64,000 bases of DNA from Anoplopoma fimbria (taxonomy: Eukaryota; Chordata; Actinopteri; Perciformes; Anoplopomatidae). Where the stretch lies: contig NC_072465.1 in NCBI RefSeq assembly GCF_027596085.1, forward strand, positions 20,815,207 through 20,879,206, given 5' to 3'. Each line of letters begins with the position of its first letter. Positions within the stretch are counted from its first letter, which is position 1. Positions 1 through 11,942 of this stretch are shown piece after piece. The position numbers were made by a program, and so were the translations under genes. The notes below the pieces were generated by a model. The model searched no databases, was not told where the DNA came from, and was given only the letters and a program-made list of their open reading frames with translations.

Positions 1-1010
1 CAGACCACCACACATCACTCCCGCCCGTCTGACAGCTAATGAGAAACACTGGATGTATTTCATATATACACCACCTCATAAAAGAAAGGGAGATAGAGCG
101 ACCTGCAGAATAAATGTGTATTGGGTCTCACAGCATCAACAGGGGTTTGTGTGGAATAGATAAATAAAGAGAGGAGGAACAGAGTAGTGGCAGTGTTTAG
201 CATTAGCCGCAATGGCTACTTACATATACTTTAATTACTTTAGATAATGAATAGTATAGATTAGTGCACTCTGTTATGAAACTACTATTTAAAACCACAT
301 TTTCAAATCAGAAGTAAGCTTCTTGGAAGAGGAGCCAAGTCACTTTTCAATTTATTCCATTGAGTTGTTGAGATAATTCTCTTAGAATTAGATTTTACCA
401 ATGCCAGCTGCTCCTTTTTCTTTTTGCTTCATTGACATATTGTTTTGAAAACATGAGGGGGCGCAAAGAATTATGGTACATTTAGTCACTATCAGCTATT
501 GTATGCATGTTCATATCGGTGTCAGACTATATTTGTATCCCAATTTGAACTGTCATTTTTACATTGTTAGTAAGTTTTATAAGCAATTTAGAGATGCTGT
601 TTTTTGCTTCTAGGAAGAGCAGTATAAAACTACTACTGCTAATTTACACCAAAAAAGAAATGAGACAAAGCTTAAAGATCTGCATTTCAATAAGAGCTCA
701 AAATGTCAATATGTTATACATTTAATTCATTTCTAGTGGTTGAGGTAACATTGCACTCATCAAAGAAGTGGCTAAGATCTGTGAACAGCAATATCAATCA
801 AGTCAGACAAGACAAGAAATATGAACTCTCAACAGTCAGACAGGTTGTTAACAGTTTGGCCAGTTTATCTTAACCACTTTATTTGGAGGTCAGTACACAA
901 AATTGCACAATGACATCAATGCAAAACAAAAATATCATCCACGTTGCAATAAACTGTTATGTATTGTCACAATGAGTGTAACCAATGTCCTTCTCCTCCG
1001 TCCCCTCTAG
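1..1010 (+). other. tox2: tox2 intron (partial)
   Basis: AT-rich sequence with no recognisable exon, ending in a pyrimidine tract and the CTAG acceptor that opens the first tox2 exon seen here. The upstream exon carrying the HMG box should lie left of the window. Confidence 0.6.
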
Positions 1011-1421
1011 ACATATAATGATCCCGTGGAGACAAAAAGTGCCCAAACAAGCCAGGCTTCTCCACACATGATGCCAGCTAACCCGCCCCTGTACAGCGTG
1101 CCACCTCCCCCCCAGCCGTCGTCGCCCTACCTGGGGCCCGGGGCCTTCCCTCTCACCGACCTGCAGAGCTACGCAGGCCACGCCCCTCGCCACGCCCTGT
1201 CGCAGACGCTCAGCCAATCGCAGATGCTGCCAAGCATTAGTGCCTCTCCCCCTTCCTCCTTCCAGATCAGCCCCCCCCTCCACCCCCACCAGCAGCTCTC
1301 CCTGCACCAGAGCTCGCTCCTCAACCAGCCCATCCGCATGCAGCAGGTCCAGTCCCAGCCAATCATCTCTCACCAGATGGGGCTGCAGGCCTCTCTTCAC
1401 TCCCCTCCTCCTGGGCAGCAG
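1011..1421 (+). CDS. tox2: tox2 exon encoding the proline/glutamine-rich region
   Basis: 411 bp, phase 0 at both ends (137 codons). Acceptor TCCCCTCTAG precedes and donor GTAGAG follows the CAG CAG codons. It is markedly GC-rich compared with flanking introns, as expected for a coding exon. Content is low-complexity Pro/Ser/Gln/His, including PPPPQPSSPYLGPG and SQTLSQSQMLPSISASPPSS, typical of TOX C-terminal activation regions. A long antisense open frame over the same bases is a shadow of this composition. Confidence 0.82.
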
Positions 1422-2376
1422 GTAGAGCAACAAACGGAGACACACTCCCTGCTATTGAATAGTTTATCCTTTAAGATGTTGACTTCATTTTTCTTTTCTT
1501 TCTTTAGGGGTTTTCCCACCTCCAGTCAGAATATCAGAAGAGTATTGGGGGTTCCCAGTCTCCAGGAGCCCCTGGCCCTGGTCCAGGTCCTGGAGTGGCT
1601 CAGAGCCATGACTGGGACAGTGAATACTGCAATCGGGAGTGTGGCAACCACTGCAGGTCAGTCAAGACAGAGACTCTTTATTTGTTTGCATCTCATCTAC
1701 TCCCATAGTCTAAAGGGACATTATAGATTGAGACAAATTCATTGAAAATAAATATATATATTTTGAAAAAGTAAATGCCAAGAGGTTTTTCAGGTTGAAT
1801 TTGTCAGATAGAAACAGTCCAATCCAAGTCTTAGACCAGCGCTCCTTTAGAAACAAGCATACATGGTCTTGTCAGACGTCTCTCCCGATGCTTTCACAAT
1901 ATAAGTGTTGGAAATTGTCAGCTCGGTTCCAGTGAGACAGGGGAGACAGCTGGAGAGGTAATGGTGAGATAATAGAGCTTGTCATGTGTTTGTCAGACTG
2001 CAGTACAAAAACAGATGTTCCTAACACAAGTTTTCACTTTTATTGTACTAAACGGTTTGGCAGGCCGTGGAGTTTCTGCATCACGGGAAGATATTCAGAG
2101 TTTGTGCTAAAGTACGATGAAACGTTTCGTTTAATTTGCGAGATTTACTTAGAGGAAGGTAGAAGTAATGAGAATGGGCTTAAATTGCAGCCCATTAAAA
2201 GTATTTGCAATTCGAGGATAATAAACCTTCTTTTGTTTTTTGAAGCCTTCTTTTCTTCACCGTTGTGTGTCTTTGTTTGTCATCTAACCTGTGCTTCTGT
2301 TTTCTTTTATTATTTGTTTTTCATTCTCTCCAGTGGCAGCATGATTGGCAGGGACAAGCCACTCTACCTCACCTGA
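1011..2376 (+). CDS. tox2: TOX-family HMG-box protein, C-terminal part (probably TOX2), three exons
   Basis: TOX proteins are nuclear HMG-box DNA-binding factors that remodel transcription in lymphocytes and other tissues. Joining 1011-1421, 1508-1656 and 2334-2376 gives one uninterrupted frame of 200 residues plus stop with consensus GT-AG junctions. It starts TYNDPVETKSAQ, matching the segment just after the HMG box in TOX proteins. A Pro/Gln/Ser/His-rich region follows (QISPPLHPHQQLSLHQ), then GFSHLQSEYQ, then an acidic-aromatic Cys motif (DWDSEYCNREC), ending GRDKPLYLT. Human TOX ends with a very similar DWNNDYC...RDKALYLT. The HMG box itself is outside the window. Paralogue choice (TOX2 rather than TOX) is inferred from company with snta1: both are on human chromosome 20. 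Family assignment is firm; paralogue is likely. Confidence 0.82.
1508..1656 (+). CDS. tox2: tox2 penultimate coding exon
   Basis: 149 bp between a TTTCTTTAG acceptor and a GTCAGT donor, entering in phase 0 and leaving in phase 2. Encodes GFSHLQSEYQKS, a short Gly-Pro repeat (GAPGPGPGPG) and the HDWDSEYCNRECGNHC motif. The preceding intron is only 86 bp. Confidence 0.82.
2334..2376 (+). CDS. tox2: tox2 terminal coding exon
   Basis: Begins after the acceptor TTCTCTCCAG. Completing the split Ser codon it reads S-G-S-M-I-G-R-D-K-P-L-Y-L-T then TGA at 2374-2376. The tail GRDKPLYLT resembles the RDKALYLT tail of human TOX, which fixes both the frame and the splice choice. Confidence 0.82.
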
Positions 2377-3319
2377 AACTGAAGATCATGCTCGGTCGAC
2401 AAATACGACACAGAGAAGTCTACTCTCACCCCACATCCCCCTCGCCCCCTTTCCACTCAACCCTCTTCGGACGCACACACACTTACACACAGTTCACACC
2501 TTACATACAATGACATGCATACATATACAAACACTCACGCACACACATCCCGCCTCCCAAACCACCAACACCATCACCACCACCTTTTTTTTGGTCAGTG
2601 TAATGATTATTTCTTTCAGTTTCTAGAGTTATTCGTGACCAGAATTTTTTGACTATATGACTGCTGTCTGTACCACTTAATGTATTAGCAGTCCTCCTGC
2701 TGTTTCAAATTTGCCAAGCACTTATATGGCCCCCCTCCCTCCCTCACTCCCACCCTCACTCCCTCCTGCTCCCACCCCCTTTTTTGAGTTTTGTGTCTAC
2801 GGCCGCTCTGATACAGGCCGGGCTGTAGAGCACTCCTCTTCTGTGTCACCATCAAAGTCCCCTCAGGGACCCCAACCAGCTTTAATTAGAAAGAGAAGAG
2901 GAAGAAAAATACTCTTCATCTTCTTTAATCATTTTAATTTCCTTTTGTGTTTTTTTTTCATTTTCCTTTTCGTTGTTGTTGTTGTTTTATTTATTTCTGG
3001 CTTGCAAAATTGTTCCTCTTTTTTTTTTTTTTTTTTTTTGCCAATAAGCGTTGGGTCCTGTACTGTAGAAAAATATTAACTTCTAGTAGGTTCAGCGCAG
3101 GCTTTGATGTTATGGTAGCTTTGCTTAAGGGCCTGCAAATTGATACAAAAAGCTTGGGTGGGGAAAAGAAACAAAACAAAAAGAGTCTTTTTTTAATATT
3201 AAAGACCTGTTGAGGTCTACTGAGCGGTCACAGTGTGATTGTAAATATCACTTTTATGGGATCAAATTGGGAATTGGAAGTCCAGATAGATTTGTTTCTT
3301 CTTTAATATTACATGTAAG

Positions 3320-3325
<6 letters not shown>

Positions 3326-3357
<32 letters not shown>

Positions 3358-3370
3358 CGTGCGTGTGTGT
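3326..3370 (+). repeat. (GT)n microsatellite in the tox2 3' UTR
   Basis: About 20 GT units with GTGC interruptions at the right end. If transcribed it puts a long UG tract into the tox2 mRNA. Confidence 0.9.
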
Positions 3371-3576
3371 CTGGACGTTAGAATGTACCCCATTCATGAC
3401 GCGTGAAGTTGAGTGTGTACGTGCACGGACACACACTCGTACGCAGCAGTGTGTCAGCGTTCGAGTGTCGAGTCTTTCTCGTGAATTTTAACAGCCTTGT
3501 GCAGCTGGATTTCAGAGGAGTATTTCACACTCTCATTCTTGCATTAAATCTGTGCTCACTGGTGTGTTTTTTTTCC

Positions 3577-3582
3577 AATAAA
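3577..3582 (+). terminator. tox2: Candidate tox2 polyadenylation signal
   Basis: Canonical AATAAA about 1.2 kb after the stop codon, preceded by a T-rich tract and an ATTAAA at 3543. A further AATAAA lies at 4390-4395. Which is used cannot be told from sequence alone. Confidence 0.5.
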
Positions 3583-6500
3583 GTTCAATCTAAAACTGAA
3601 TACACAATATGTGTCCTGCAGATCATTAAATGGAAAGAGCCAGGTGAGAGATGGAGAGAAAGGAGAGAAAGGAGAGAAAGAAGGGCCCTGAGATAGAATG
3701 AGATATAATGTTGCTGTTGGAGAGAAAAAAAAAGATATTGCCTAAAAATGCCCCCCGACCTCCCTTTTCTTATTTTCTCTGAACATAATGTCAATTTTGT
3801 CTCCCTGACATGCACAAGTGAAGTAATGAAATATGTGAATGGAGCCATCACATCTGCATTACAGTGATTTTTATAAGTTTCTACTTGGTGTTTGGTTGTG
3901 TTGATCTCATCTTTTTAACTTTTTGTGTGATTAACAGAAATGCATTTTGCTGACAAAGACATCTGTATTTATCTCTTTACTGTTGCAAAATTTCAGTTTT
4001 AGTTGTTACAGAACTATAACATTTTAAGTTGTGTAAAAAAAAAAAAAAAAAAAAAAAACCTGCCAATTGTAGTTATTTTATTTGTAAAGCCAGTAATGAT
4101 AAATATTTTAAATGGTTATCAATATATTGTTTCCGCTAGTTACCCATCAGCCATTTGACAGGTTTTCTTATTTATGAAAGAAATTAGATCACTTTTGCTT
4201 CTTACAATGGAGGTGTATTTTTATTCTTATTTTATTGTTTCATTTCCTTTGGTTTGATAAAAATGATGATGACCGCAACAATGATTTTTTTTTCTTTTCT
4301 TTTTTATATTTTGGGTGCTGCTCCCTTTTCCCCCCCTTGCCAGCAGCATCTGTTTGTGTCACAATGCTTCTTTTATTTCAAACCTGCATAATAAAAAAAA
4401 GTTTAAAAGTGATCGTTCCCTGCAGACTCTTTTTGTCCATTTCTCTAATGAGATGATCACACATTTGTTTGAGTTTTTTAAGACATGATAATCGCTGTTT
4501 TAAAGATCCACCAACACCCCCAACTTACCAAACCTCACAGTGTGTTTGCACTTAAGAGGGTCACATTTGTATCCTATATTTATATTTAGCTCAGGACTCC
4601 AATGGCATTAGCTAATTAGCCGTGGATACAGAGTACGCCAGCCAGCGTGGATATTGCCAGTAAACTATCTTAACAAACAAGAGAGCAGATGCGAGAAGAC
4701 GTTTGCTTTGCTTGTGAAAGTGGTGCATCGTAGGCGTCTAGTGTGAGATAAAGAGAACAGAGAAATGCAATGTGCACACAAACTCAGGCAACCGTCCAAG
4801 TAATGATTTTACCCCAATTGCACACAAGTCTTCTTAGAGACTCTCAGAAAGAGAGAGATGGAGAGATTGAAATGGAACTGTCACGATCCCTCTATTCAAT
4901 GTTTTATTCATTTTACGTCTGCCCGCCGTCTCTTCCTCAATAGTATTGAATTGGCAAATAGATCATTATTGGACAATTGGAGAACTTGCCACTTTGTGAT
5001 ATGACACACATTATATGAAAATCACAGTCATACATTCTTAATACAATGCGAGATAAAAGAGGCTTTGGGTGCTGCCACACAGCACTGTCTGTGCCTTTTG
5101 TGTACGCAGTCATGTGTTTGTGTGAATAGCTGTGTTTTTGTTTCTTTTTTTCTGTGTTTGGGTGTTGTCTCTCCTCTCTGGCTGCGTTATATTTGTGCAT
5201 ACATGGTAACAATATCTTATTTCCTCTACTACATATTCCCTCTGCAGTAAACATATGTGCTGGCAGACATTATATCTGTAGTAAATACTGTGAGAAGACA
5301 GTATCGCTTTGACACTCCCGTCAACTCCCTTAATTCTATCTCTCGTCTCAGAGTCAAAGTCATGAGGCTGAAAAGCTACAATTTACGGTGGAGGATGCCA
5401 TTGAGAGGAGGTGAATGCAGCGATCTTGTTGGTTTGCAGAGAAAATCCAAAAGACCACGACAGCGATGGGTTCAGTAATAGCAGGCTGGTTGACAAAGAC
5501 AAGGTCGGTGTGGTATCCATCGAGTAGAGAGCAAAATAAAAGTGATGCAAAACCACTACAAACTCACTGATTAATACTGAATCAAAAATGCAATAACTTA
5601 AATGAAATATTTGTATGTGTGATTTTTAATATATTTCATGTTTTGACATTGATTCAGGATAATTTATCAGCCCAGCAAGATTAATTTATGAACTTACTTC
5701 ATCAAATCAAAATTAAATTTAAATGAGTCCCCTCAGCCCTATTTTGTTTTCCCTTTTGGTCCAATTTGTTTGATATGCTGTTCAGGCAACATTTAACAAG
5801 TAAAACATGAATTTCTTCGGTCCATGAGCATCTTTTTTATTCAACCAAAACATTTATTGAGGTTTAATTAATGATGAAAGAAGTGTCCAATGTCCTTAAA
5901 ATTAAATATTTTATATAAATGTTAGATTCAAGAAAGTTCTGCGAAATGTTTGTCAGTGTATGATTCTGTCTTCCTGACTGCAAATAACGTATTTATTTAG
6001 ATGTTTATTTAAGAATCCAACTGATTAAAGATACAACCATGCACGTACAACAGGTTGAGCATGTTTGTACATGATGAAACTGAGGTCAACCTCAGCGTGT
6101 GTGAGTCTTTCTCTGTGGAGTTGCTCAGCCAACGGTGGAAAATTTCCATCACCGACAGGCTCGTTAGATCCACCCTGTCAAGAGCGAATTGTTTTCTTAA
6201 GAATGTTCTTTTATTTGCTAGATGTTGTGGTGGAGCAATGCAAGATCACGTGAATATAAATATGGTAGATCTGAGAACATGAGACAACTAGGGAGCTGGA
6301 GCTTATCTGTCCTTTGAAAGTGATGCAGGCCAGAAGGTCAGTGCTCTGAGTGAACTAAAGGTTCAACTAAAGGCAGAGAGCACCGAACACACCAGGCCTT
6401 TTACAGACCAGCTAATCTAGCAGACAGCCAAAACGTTTCAGTTGCAACCTCTGTGCTGCGGTGGAGCATCAAGCAGCAGGAAATGTGGGTGGTTTTAACA

Positions 6501-7239
6501 AGAAATGGGTTTCGCTTTGTGTTCAGAATCAGTTATGGTTTCTTTATTATGCTGACTTTACTTCACATAATGAACTAGTACATCAACAAAAACACAATAT
6601 AGCCGGAACATTTTTGCATTCAATATTTTAATTGTTCAAAATGTATTCAACAATACTTTTAATTTAGCATTTTAGCTTAAGTCATTTATTTCATCATTTT
6701 GGAACATTATTTGACCTTTCAGTTGCAGCTTGCATACTTATAACTATGCAAAAAAAGAGAAGAGGAAACAAGGTGTGACAAAATATAACACAAAGGACAT
6801 AACACGCGAGGCAGAAAGCACACTTGTGGTTTCACACCTGTAGATGTTAACATAATCCGGCGTATATGCTTTGTCAGCTTTGACAACCGCCAGGTCCTTC
6901 CTGCTGAGGCCAAACTTTGTCCATTTCCTGTTTTTCTGATATTACAAATAATCAAAATGTTTAAAGTGGTTGCATTGTCTTTTAAAAAACAAGGGCTGCA
7001 ATTTATTTACATAGAAAATGCCACTGGGACTCATTGTGAAACATCAGGTGATGAAGAATTTCTCTCTATGACTGGATTAAACTAAATTTAAATGTCTGAA
7101 TATCAATTTGGTTCACACACTGCGGGGTCATTAGAAGAAATAGTATTATATCCATATTTTGTCCAAAAGAACACAACTACTTTTATAAAAGAGACGAACA
7201 CTCCAAAACAAACATGCTGGTAAACTGGTAGTCCAATAC

Positions 7240-7700
7240 TTCAACACATGGTTAACATATTATGTGACGTAAGCTATGCACGTTAATCTATTTAAGTATG
7301 TTGGTTGGTTTTAGCAAACAAAACTCCTTGGTTAGGTTAAGGGAAAAATCCTGGTTAGGGTTAAGATAAGTGTGACGTAACTTAAAGGGAAACTTTGCAG
7401 ATTACAAGCGGCTTCATATCATTGCAATGAAATGTCATCCGGCAACGTTTTGCTGGCAGGTGTGCGGGGGGATGCCGTAAACACGGAGGGATGCCGAATG
7501 TTCATTTGCACATACCAAATTAACGTTTTTGTTTGACCCATCCATCAACTCGAACCTCCTCCATGATTTTTCTCCTTTGCTCCTGCCATAACTAAAACGG
7601 CCACCAACAATAGTTGCCTAACAATTAACGTAAACATGGTTAGTAATAAACTGCTTGACAACCACGGACATTATTTGGTCAAGGACGTCGGCACAAAAAC
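7240..7700. repeat. Degenerate interspersed repeat
   Basis: Contains phrases such as CTTGGTTAGGTTAAGGGAAA and CTGGTTAGGGTTAAGATAA that recur widely in percomorph genomes. I recognise the phrases but not the family, and the boundaries are approximate. Confidence 0.4.
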
Positions 7701-10700
7701 ATGTGGCCTTACAAATGTCTGCGCCATACCCAACAGTAGATACTACATTTAATGATATAGCTTTACATGTATTAAATAGATAAAAACACTAAGAAATGTT
7801 AAATAAAAAAACAACTACATATTTCCTTTTCTTTCTGAGCTTTCTCTCAGAGAAGTAACTGATTGTGTTACATGAATATGTAATCTTTCAGAGCTTGCCT
7901 ATGTCCAGCATTTTCTTTTGCCTTACTAGGAATAGAAAGTGATGTGAACAGGCTGATATTGCACTTTTGATCTTTATGGACACGTGGAAATTGTGGTTGA
8001 GAGAGAGCATTAAGCAAATGGTGGCTGGAAGAGAGACTTGTTTGATAAGAAGTCTCCCTCTCATTTGGCTGTGGGCTGCACGGGGCAGGAGCCCACATCC
8101 CTAAAGAGAAACCACTGTGCTCACTGAGTAAGAGGTAAAATAATAGTGCCCCACATTTCTCCATCTCAGCAGTTCTTAAGTCTTGACTTGAAGTGGAGAT
8201 GAGTCATATCGAGAACCACACACATAACTATTTTCTCATCACCCTTGCAGTCGTGTGTGAAAGTCAGGTCTCTTTATGCCCTGGCTCACCTCACACTGGA
8301 GCCACAAAAATGGGACCAGCCGTATGCAGTCATTTCCGATGTTTGTTAAGCGCCACAGCTGCTCTATTTGAGCAATATCGCCCACACATGCTGCACCTTA
8401 GATCCTCCAATAATTGCATGTCGGAGAGAGTGTTAGAGAGAAATGGTTGTGTTAGTGTAACAAGGTTCTGGTCCAGATGTTTTGGATTAAAGGCTTTTTA
8501 TGAAAATACAAAATAGTTACTCAGGATGTAAGGTATTCAGCTCTGTCATGCACATGGCATGTAACACTATTTAAACAGGCTCCAAGATGAGATTGGGAAA
8601 GGATTCAATTGAATATAGTGCAACATGTTGGCATGTTGTATAATAGACAGTCCTAGCATTTGGTTGGTGAAAAAGGTCCATGTTCTTAAAATCGGCACCA
8701 TAGCAACCAAGCTGTGACACTTGCTTTGCCAACATACAGTCAATGTAACTTCACAATGCATTTTTACACTAGCACTCACTAGCTGAGACACCCTTTCAAA
8801 CAGCATTGCTCAATCTACTCATTTAATTATCAAACACAATATTTAGGAAACATTTATGAAAATAAAAGCATTTAATGGCTATTTGAAAATGTTCTTGCTT
8901 GTTTATCCCAAGATTGAATGAAAAATTGAATTGAGATGTTCCTCTTTGTTAATTCACTCATAGCAGCAAACTGCAACTAATGATTTCTAGTGCAAAAAAA
9001 TGTGTTAGAGCTATTTTATTTGTGCAGAGAAACTATTCAATTTCTCCCATTCAGTGAGAAATATGGTTATAAAAATGATACATATTGGTTCAGAGCAAAT
9101 CTTTCTTTTGCCAACATACAAACAAAAGACAAATCAAAAATGGTTCAGACTTGCCAACACCAAAATGAAAGAATGAGAATTTTGCCAAGTAATCAGGAAA
9201 ACATGAGGACTGCGTACAGGCTGTTAGCAGGCGAACATTAATGCTCATAATATTAAATATCTCCAAGAATCTCAAGTTATGTTCTGAAAAAGAGTAGAAA
9301 ATGCTGCCCTAAGTTTGAACAAAGTAACAATGCAGCACAGTTTTTTGAAATAGGCTTAAAGGACATATTTCTTCATTAGGGTTGGCTTATGCTTGTCCGC
9401 TTGTAAAAATATTGAACCTCTTGAAGAAACAAACTGAAAAATTAGAAAGTTAGCAGCGGCTAGTAGCTACAATGGCCTGACCCTAAACTTGTTTAGCTAT
9501 TGCATGTTCTTCTTTGACTATAAATAAACCATGCATCCAGGAGGAATTTCGAATTAATTTGATGAAAATTGCAATAAACATTGTTCACACCAAATTACTT
9601 GTGACATTATTGTGCTAACTGTATTGCCATATGCTTATTGAGTCAGTGCAAAATTCTCTAAAATTGTGTAAAGCTGAGCTATCTGAGATGCTAGCCACTG
9701 CTAAATGCTATAAACGTTTACTGCCTTTTTGGCTTTGCCCTCCACTGTAAAGCTCTTGTGAACTTTGTTTCACTTGTTTTACAAGATAAACTATATATCA
9801 TCTTATTGAATTTACTTGGCAAAATTAATCATTTTGTTATTTCCACCTAAATACTATAAAAATGCAAACGTTTGTATCGTAGCTATGCAGATGCAATGAA
9901 CTCCAATGGCTGGTTTATTTTCTGGTTAGAATAATATTGTCACAATTTTTGGCATATATAATAGTTCATTTGAGTGCTAACTGAAAGTAAGTTTGAGTGA
10001 GAAAGTTATCATTTTTAGTCACTCCATTGTGTCTGGCACATGGTATGTCAAGTATTTCTCCTATTTTACCAATGATAGTGTTTATTTACCTGCAGAACCC
10101 AGAATGCTTTGTGCTTGTCTGCAATTTTCAAGTTTCAAATCCAGTATAGTATCATTCCATCTTTAGGCCCAATCACTCTTCATTTATGTCTGTGAGATTA
10201 CCTTTCTTTGGACCCAAGGGACATTTATTTTTTTGTCAGGTGCTTCTGCATTCATTAGAATCAAATACACCAGAACACACCTTGTATTTCTTTTTAGTTT
10301 TCTCCCTTTGTGTCTCTCTTCCAAATAATGATACTTTCTGTTTTTCCAAAGTGTTTTCAATCAGTCTCCCTGGTTTTAAAGAAATTGCCTTAAAATGTTT
10401 GGAGGAGGTGAAAAATGTGAATTGAATTTCACTTGGGACTCAATTCAAAGGATCATCTCGGGCAGAATCATTGGCAGAGGGTTCCAGGTGCAGAGACACA
10501 AACCCTGATGAAGGCCACATGGACAACGTGTGGGTTTTACACATAAATATTAGCTCTCGGTTAAAAGCATTGAACTTGTTTCTCAATGTTACGCATCCAC
10601 TCTTTGAATTTTGTCAGCACCAGAATAACTTTTTTTAAATGATGAGCTGACTCGTCATGGAGAAGGACAGCAGCTGTGTGAACAGGTCAGAAGGTCTGAT

Positions 10701-11129
10701 TGTGGAAGAAGACTGCAGAGTATTTAAGTAAGCAGGAGAAACCTTGGAACTACAAAACAGAATTTATTCGCTCAGCTGTGGAAAATCCAGCCTTATCTGG
10801 GAGAATGTTGAATACTACTGGAGATGCAAACCTGCCACTTTTATATACAAAAGTAGCAGGTTTGCATTCGCAGAAGCAAACACATTTTAAGAGAAATATA
10901 GTGACACCTGAATTATTATTATTTTCTCATCAACATTAGAATAGAATAGAAAACATTTTGAATGAGCGTATCTGCCACATTTCAAAATGTTATTCAATTA
11001 ACAAGATTTGCTTCTTTTGGTAGTATCACATTCATTATTTGTTTGCTTTTGTTGCTGTCTGAATCAAGGTCAAGAACAAATTGAAACTTAATATTCAACA
11101 ATGTTTTGTTGCTGAATTGTACAATGTAT

Positions 11130-11545
11130 TTGTATCAAACGAAACTAAGCCATGCTACATCCATGTTAGCTAATCTTTGAAACTGTGCATTTCTTAGCTA
11201 CACGGTAACATCGGTATGCTAGCATGCTAATCATTTCTTTGCCAAACTGTTGTTGTAAAGCAAATAAATTGCTCAACATCAGCATGCCAGCAACTCCATG
11301 TTTGCTAGTTTTGCAGGCAAAAAAACAGAGGATCATCCCTTTGGTTCATCATGATTGTGCTTGAAATAACTACGTATATTAAGTGACAGGTAAACAACCT
11401 AATTTAAGAACCGTAAACATCTTTGGCATTACCAAAGATAGGGGGATCCATCCTCTGGGGACCATGCATATCAGAAATTTCATGGCAATCCATTACTAGT
11501 TGTTGAGATATTTCAGTCCACAGACAGACCAAGATTATAAGAGAC
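11130..11545. repeat. Degenerate teleost interspersed repeat
   Basis: Contains GTATGCTAGCATGCTAATC and TTTCATGGCAATCCATTA followed by GTTGTTGAGATATTTCAGTC, a string common in fish repeat copies. Family not named with certainty; it looks like the decayed 3' part of a retroelement. Confidence 0.5.
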
Positions 11546-11931
11546 ACATTACCAACTAATTTTCTCTTCTCTCTCATATAAACAGTCAAATGCTAATAAA
11601 GAACAGGCTTATACCATCTCTCTGATTTAGTGGACTCCTTTACCGTGAACCATAAATTCATATTATACACACTGCAATTGTATCATTCATTAGTAACTTT
11701 AATTGCATTTGTTAACCGTGAGCTAGTAATGACTTAAATCCTGTTTTCTTCTCACACCCACATACGTGCAGCTCGCGGCCTCTTCTTTCTCCGCTTGTCA
11801 GCCGCAGATAATAAACACAGGAGCACATTCTGGAAAAAGCACTTTAATATGTTTCCTTTTTAAAAAAAAAATGGATTATCAAATTAATGGAAACTGCTCA
11901 ATAACTGCTGCAGCGAGGAATGCTTCCCACC

Positions 11932-11942
11932 TAATTGAATTA
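11932..11942. promoter_or_regulatory. Paired-class homeodomain dimer site (P3-type)
   Basis: TAATTGAATTA fits TAAT-N3-ATTA, the P3 dimer site of paired-class homeodomains, and is part of a 15-bp near-palindrome at 11930-11944. Nearby 11980-12000 has CAGCTG and CATCTG E-boxes. Isolated motif match only; function not shown. Confidence 0.35.

Larger units (their letters stand above)
2377..3600 (+). other. tox2: tox2 3' UTR (probable)
   Basis: Follows the tox2 stop without splice features. Contains CA-rich stretches, a CCCTCCCT-rich patch near 2730-2780, poly-T runs and a GT microsatellite. The end is set by the AATAAA at 3577-3582. A second possible signal at 4390-4395 would extend the UTR by about 0.8 kb. 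Confidence 0.55.

Noticed and set aside
957..1445. A 162-residue antisense frame over the tox2 exon
   Set aside because: Shadow of a GC-rich coding exon; the + strand has matching splice sites and family motifs.
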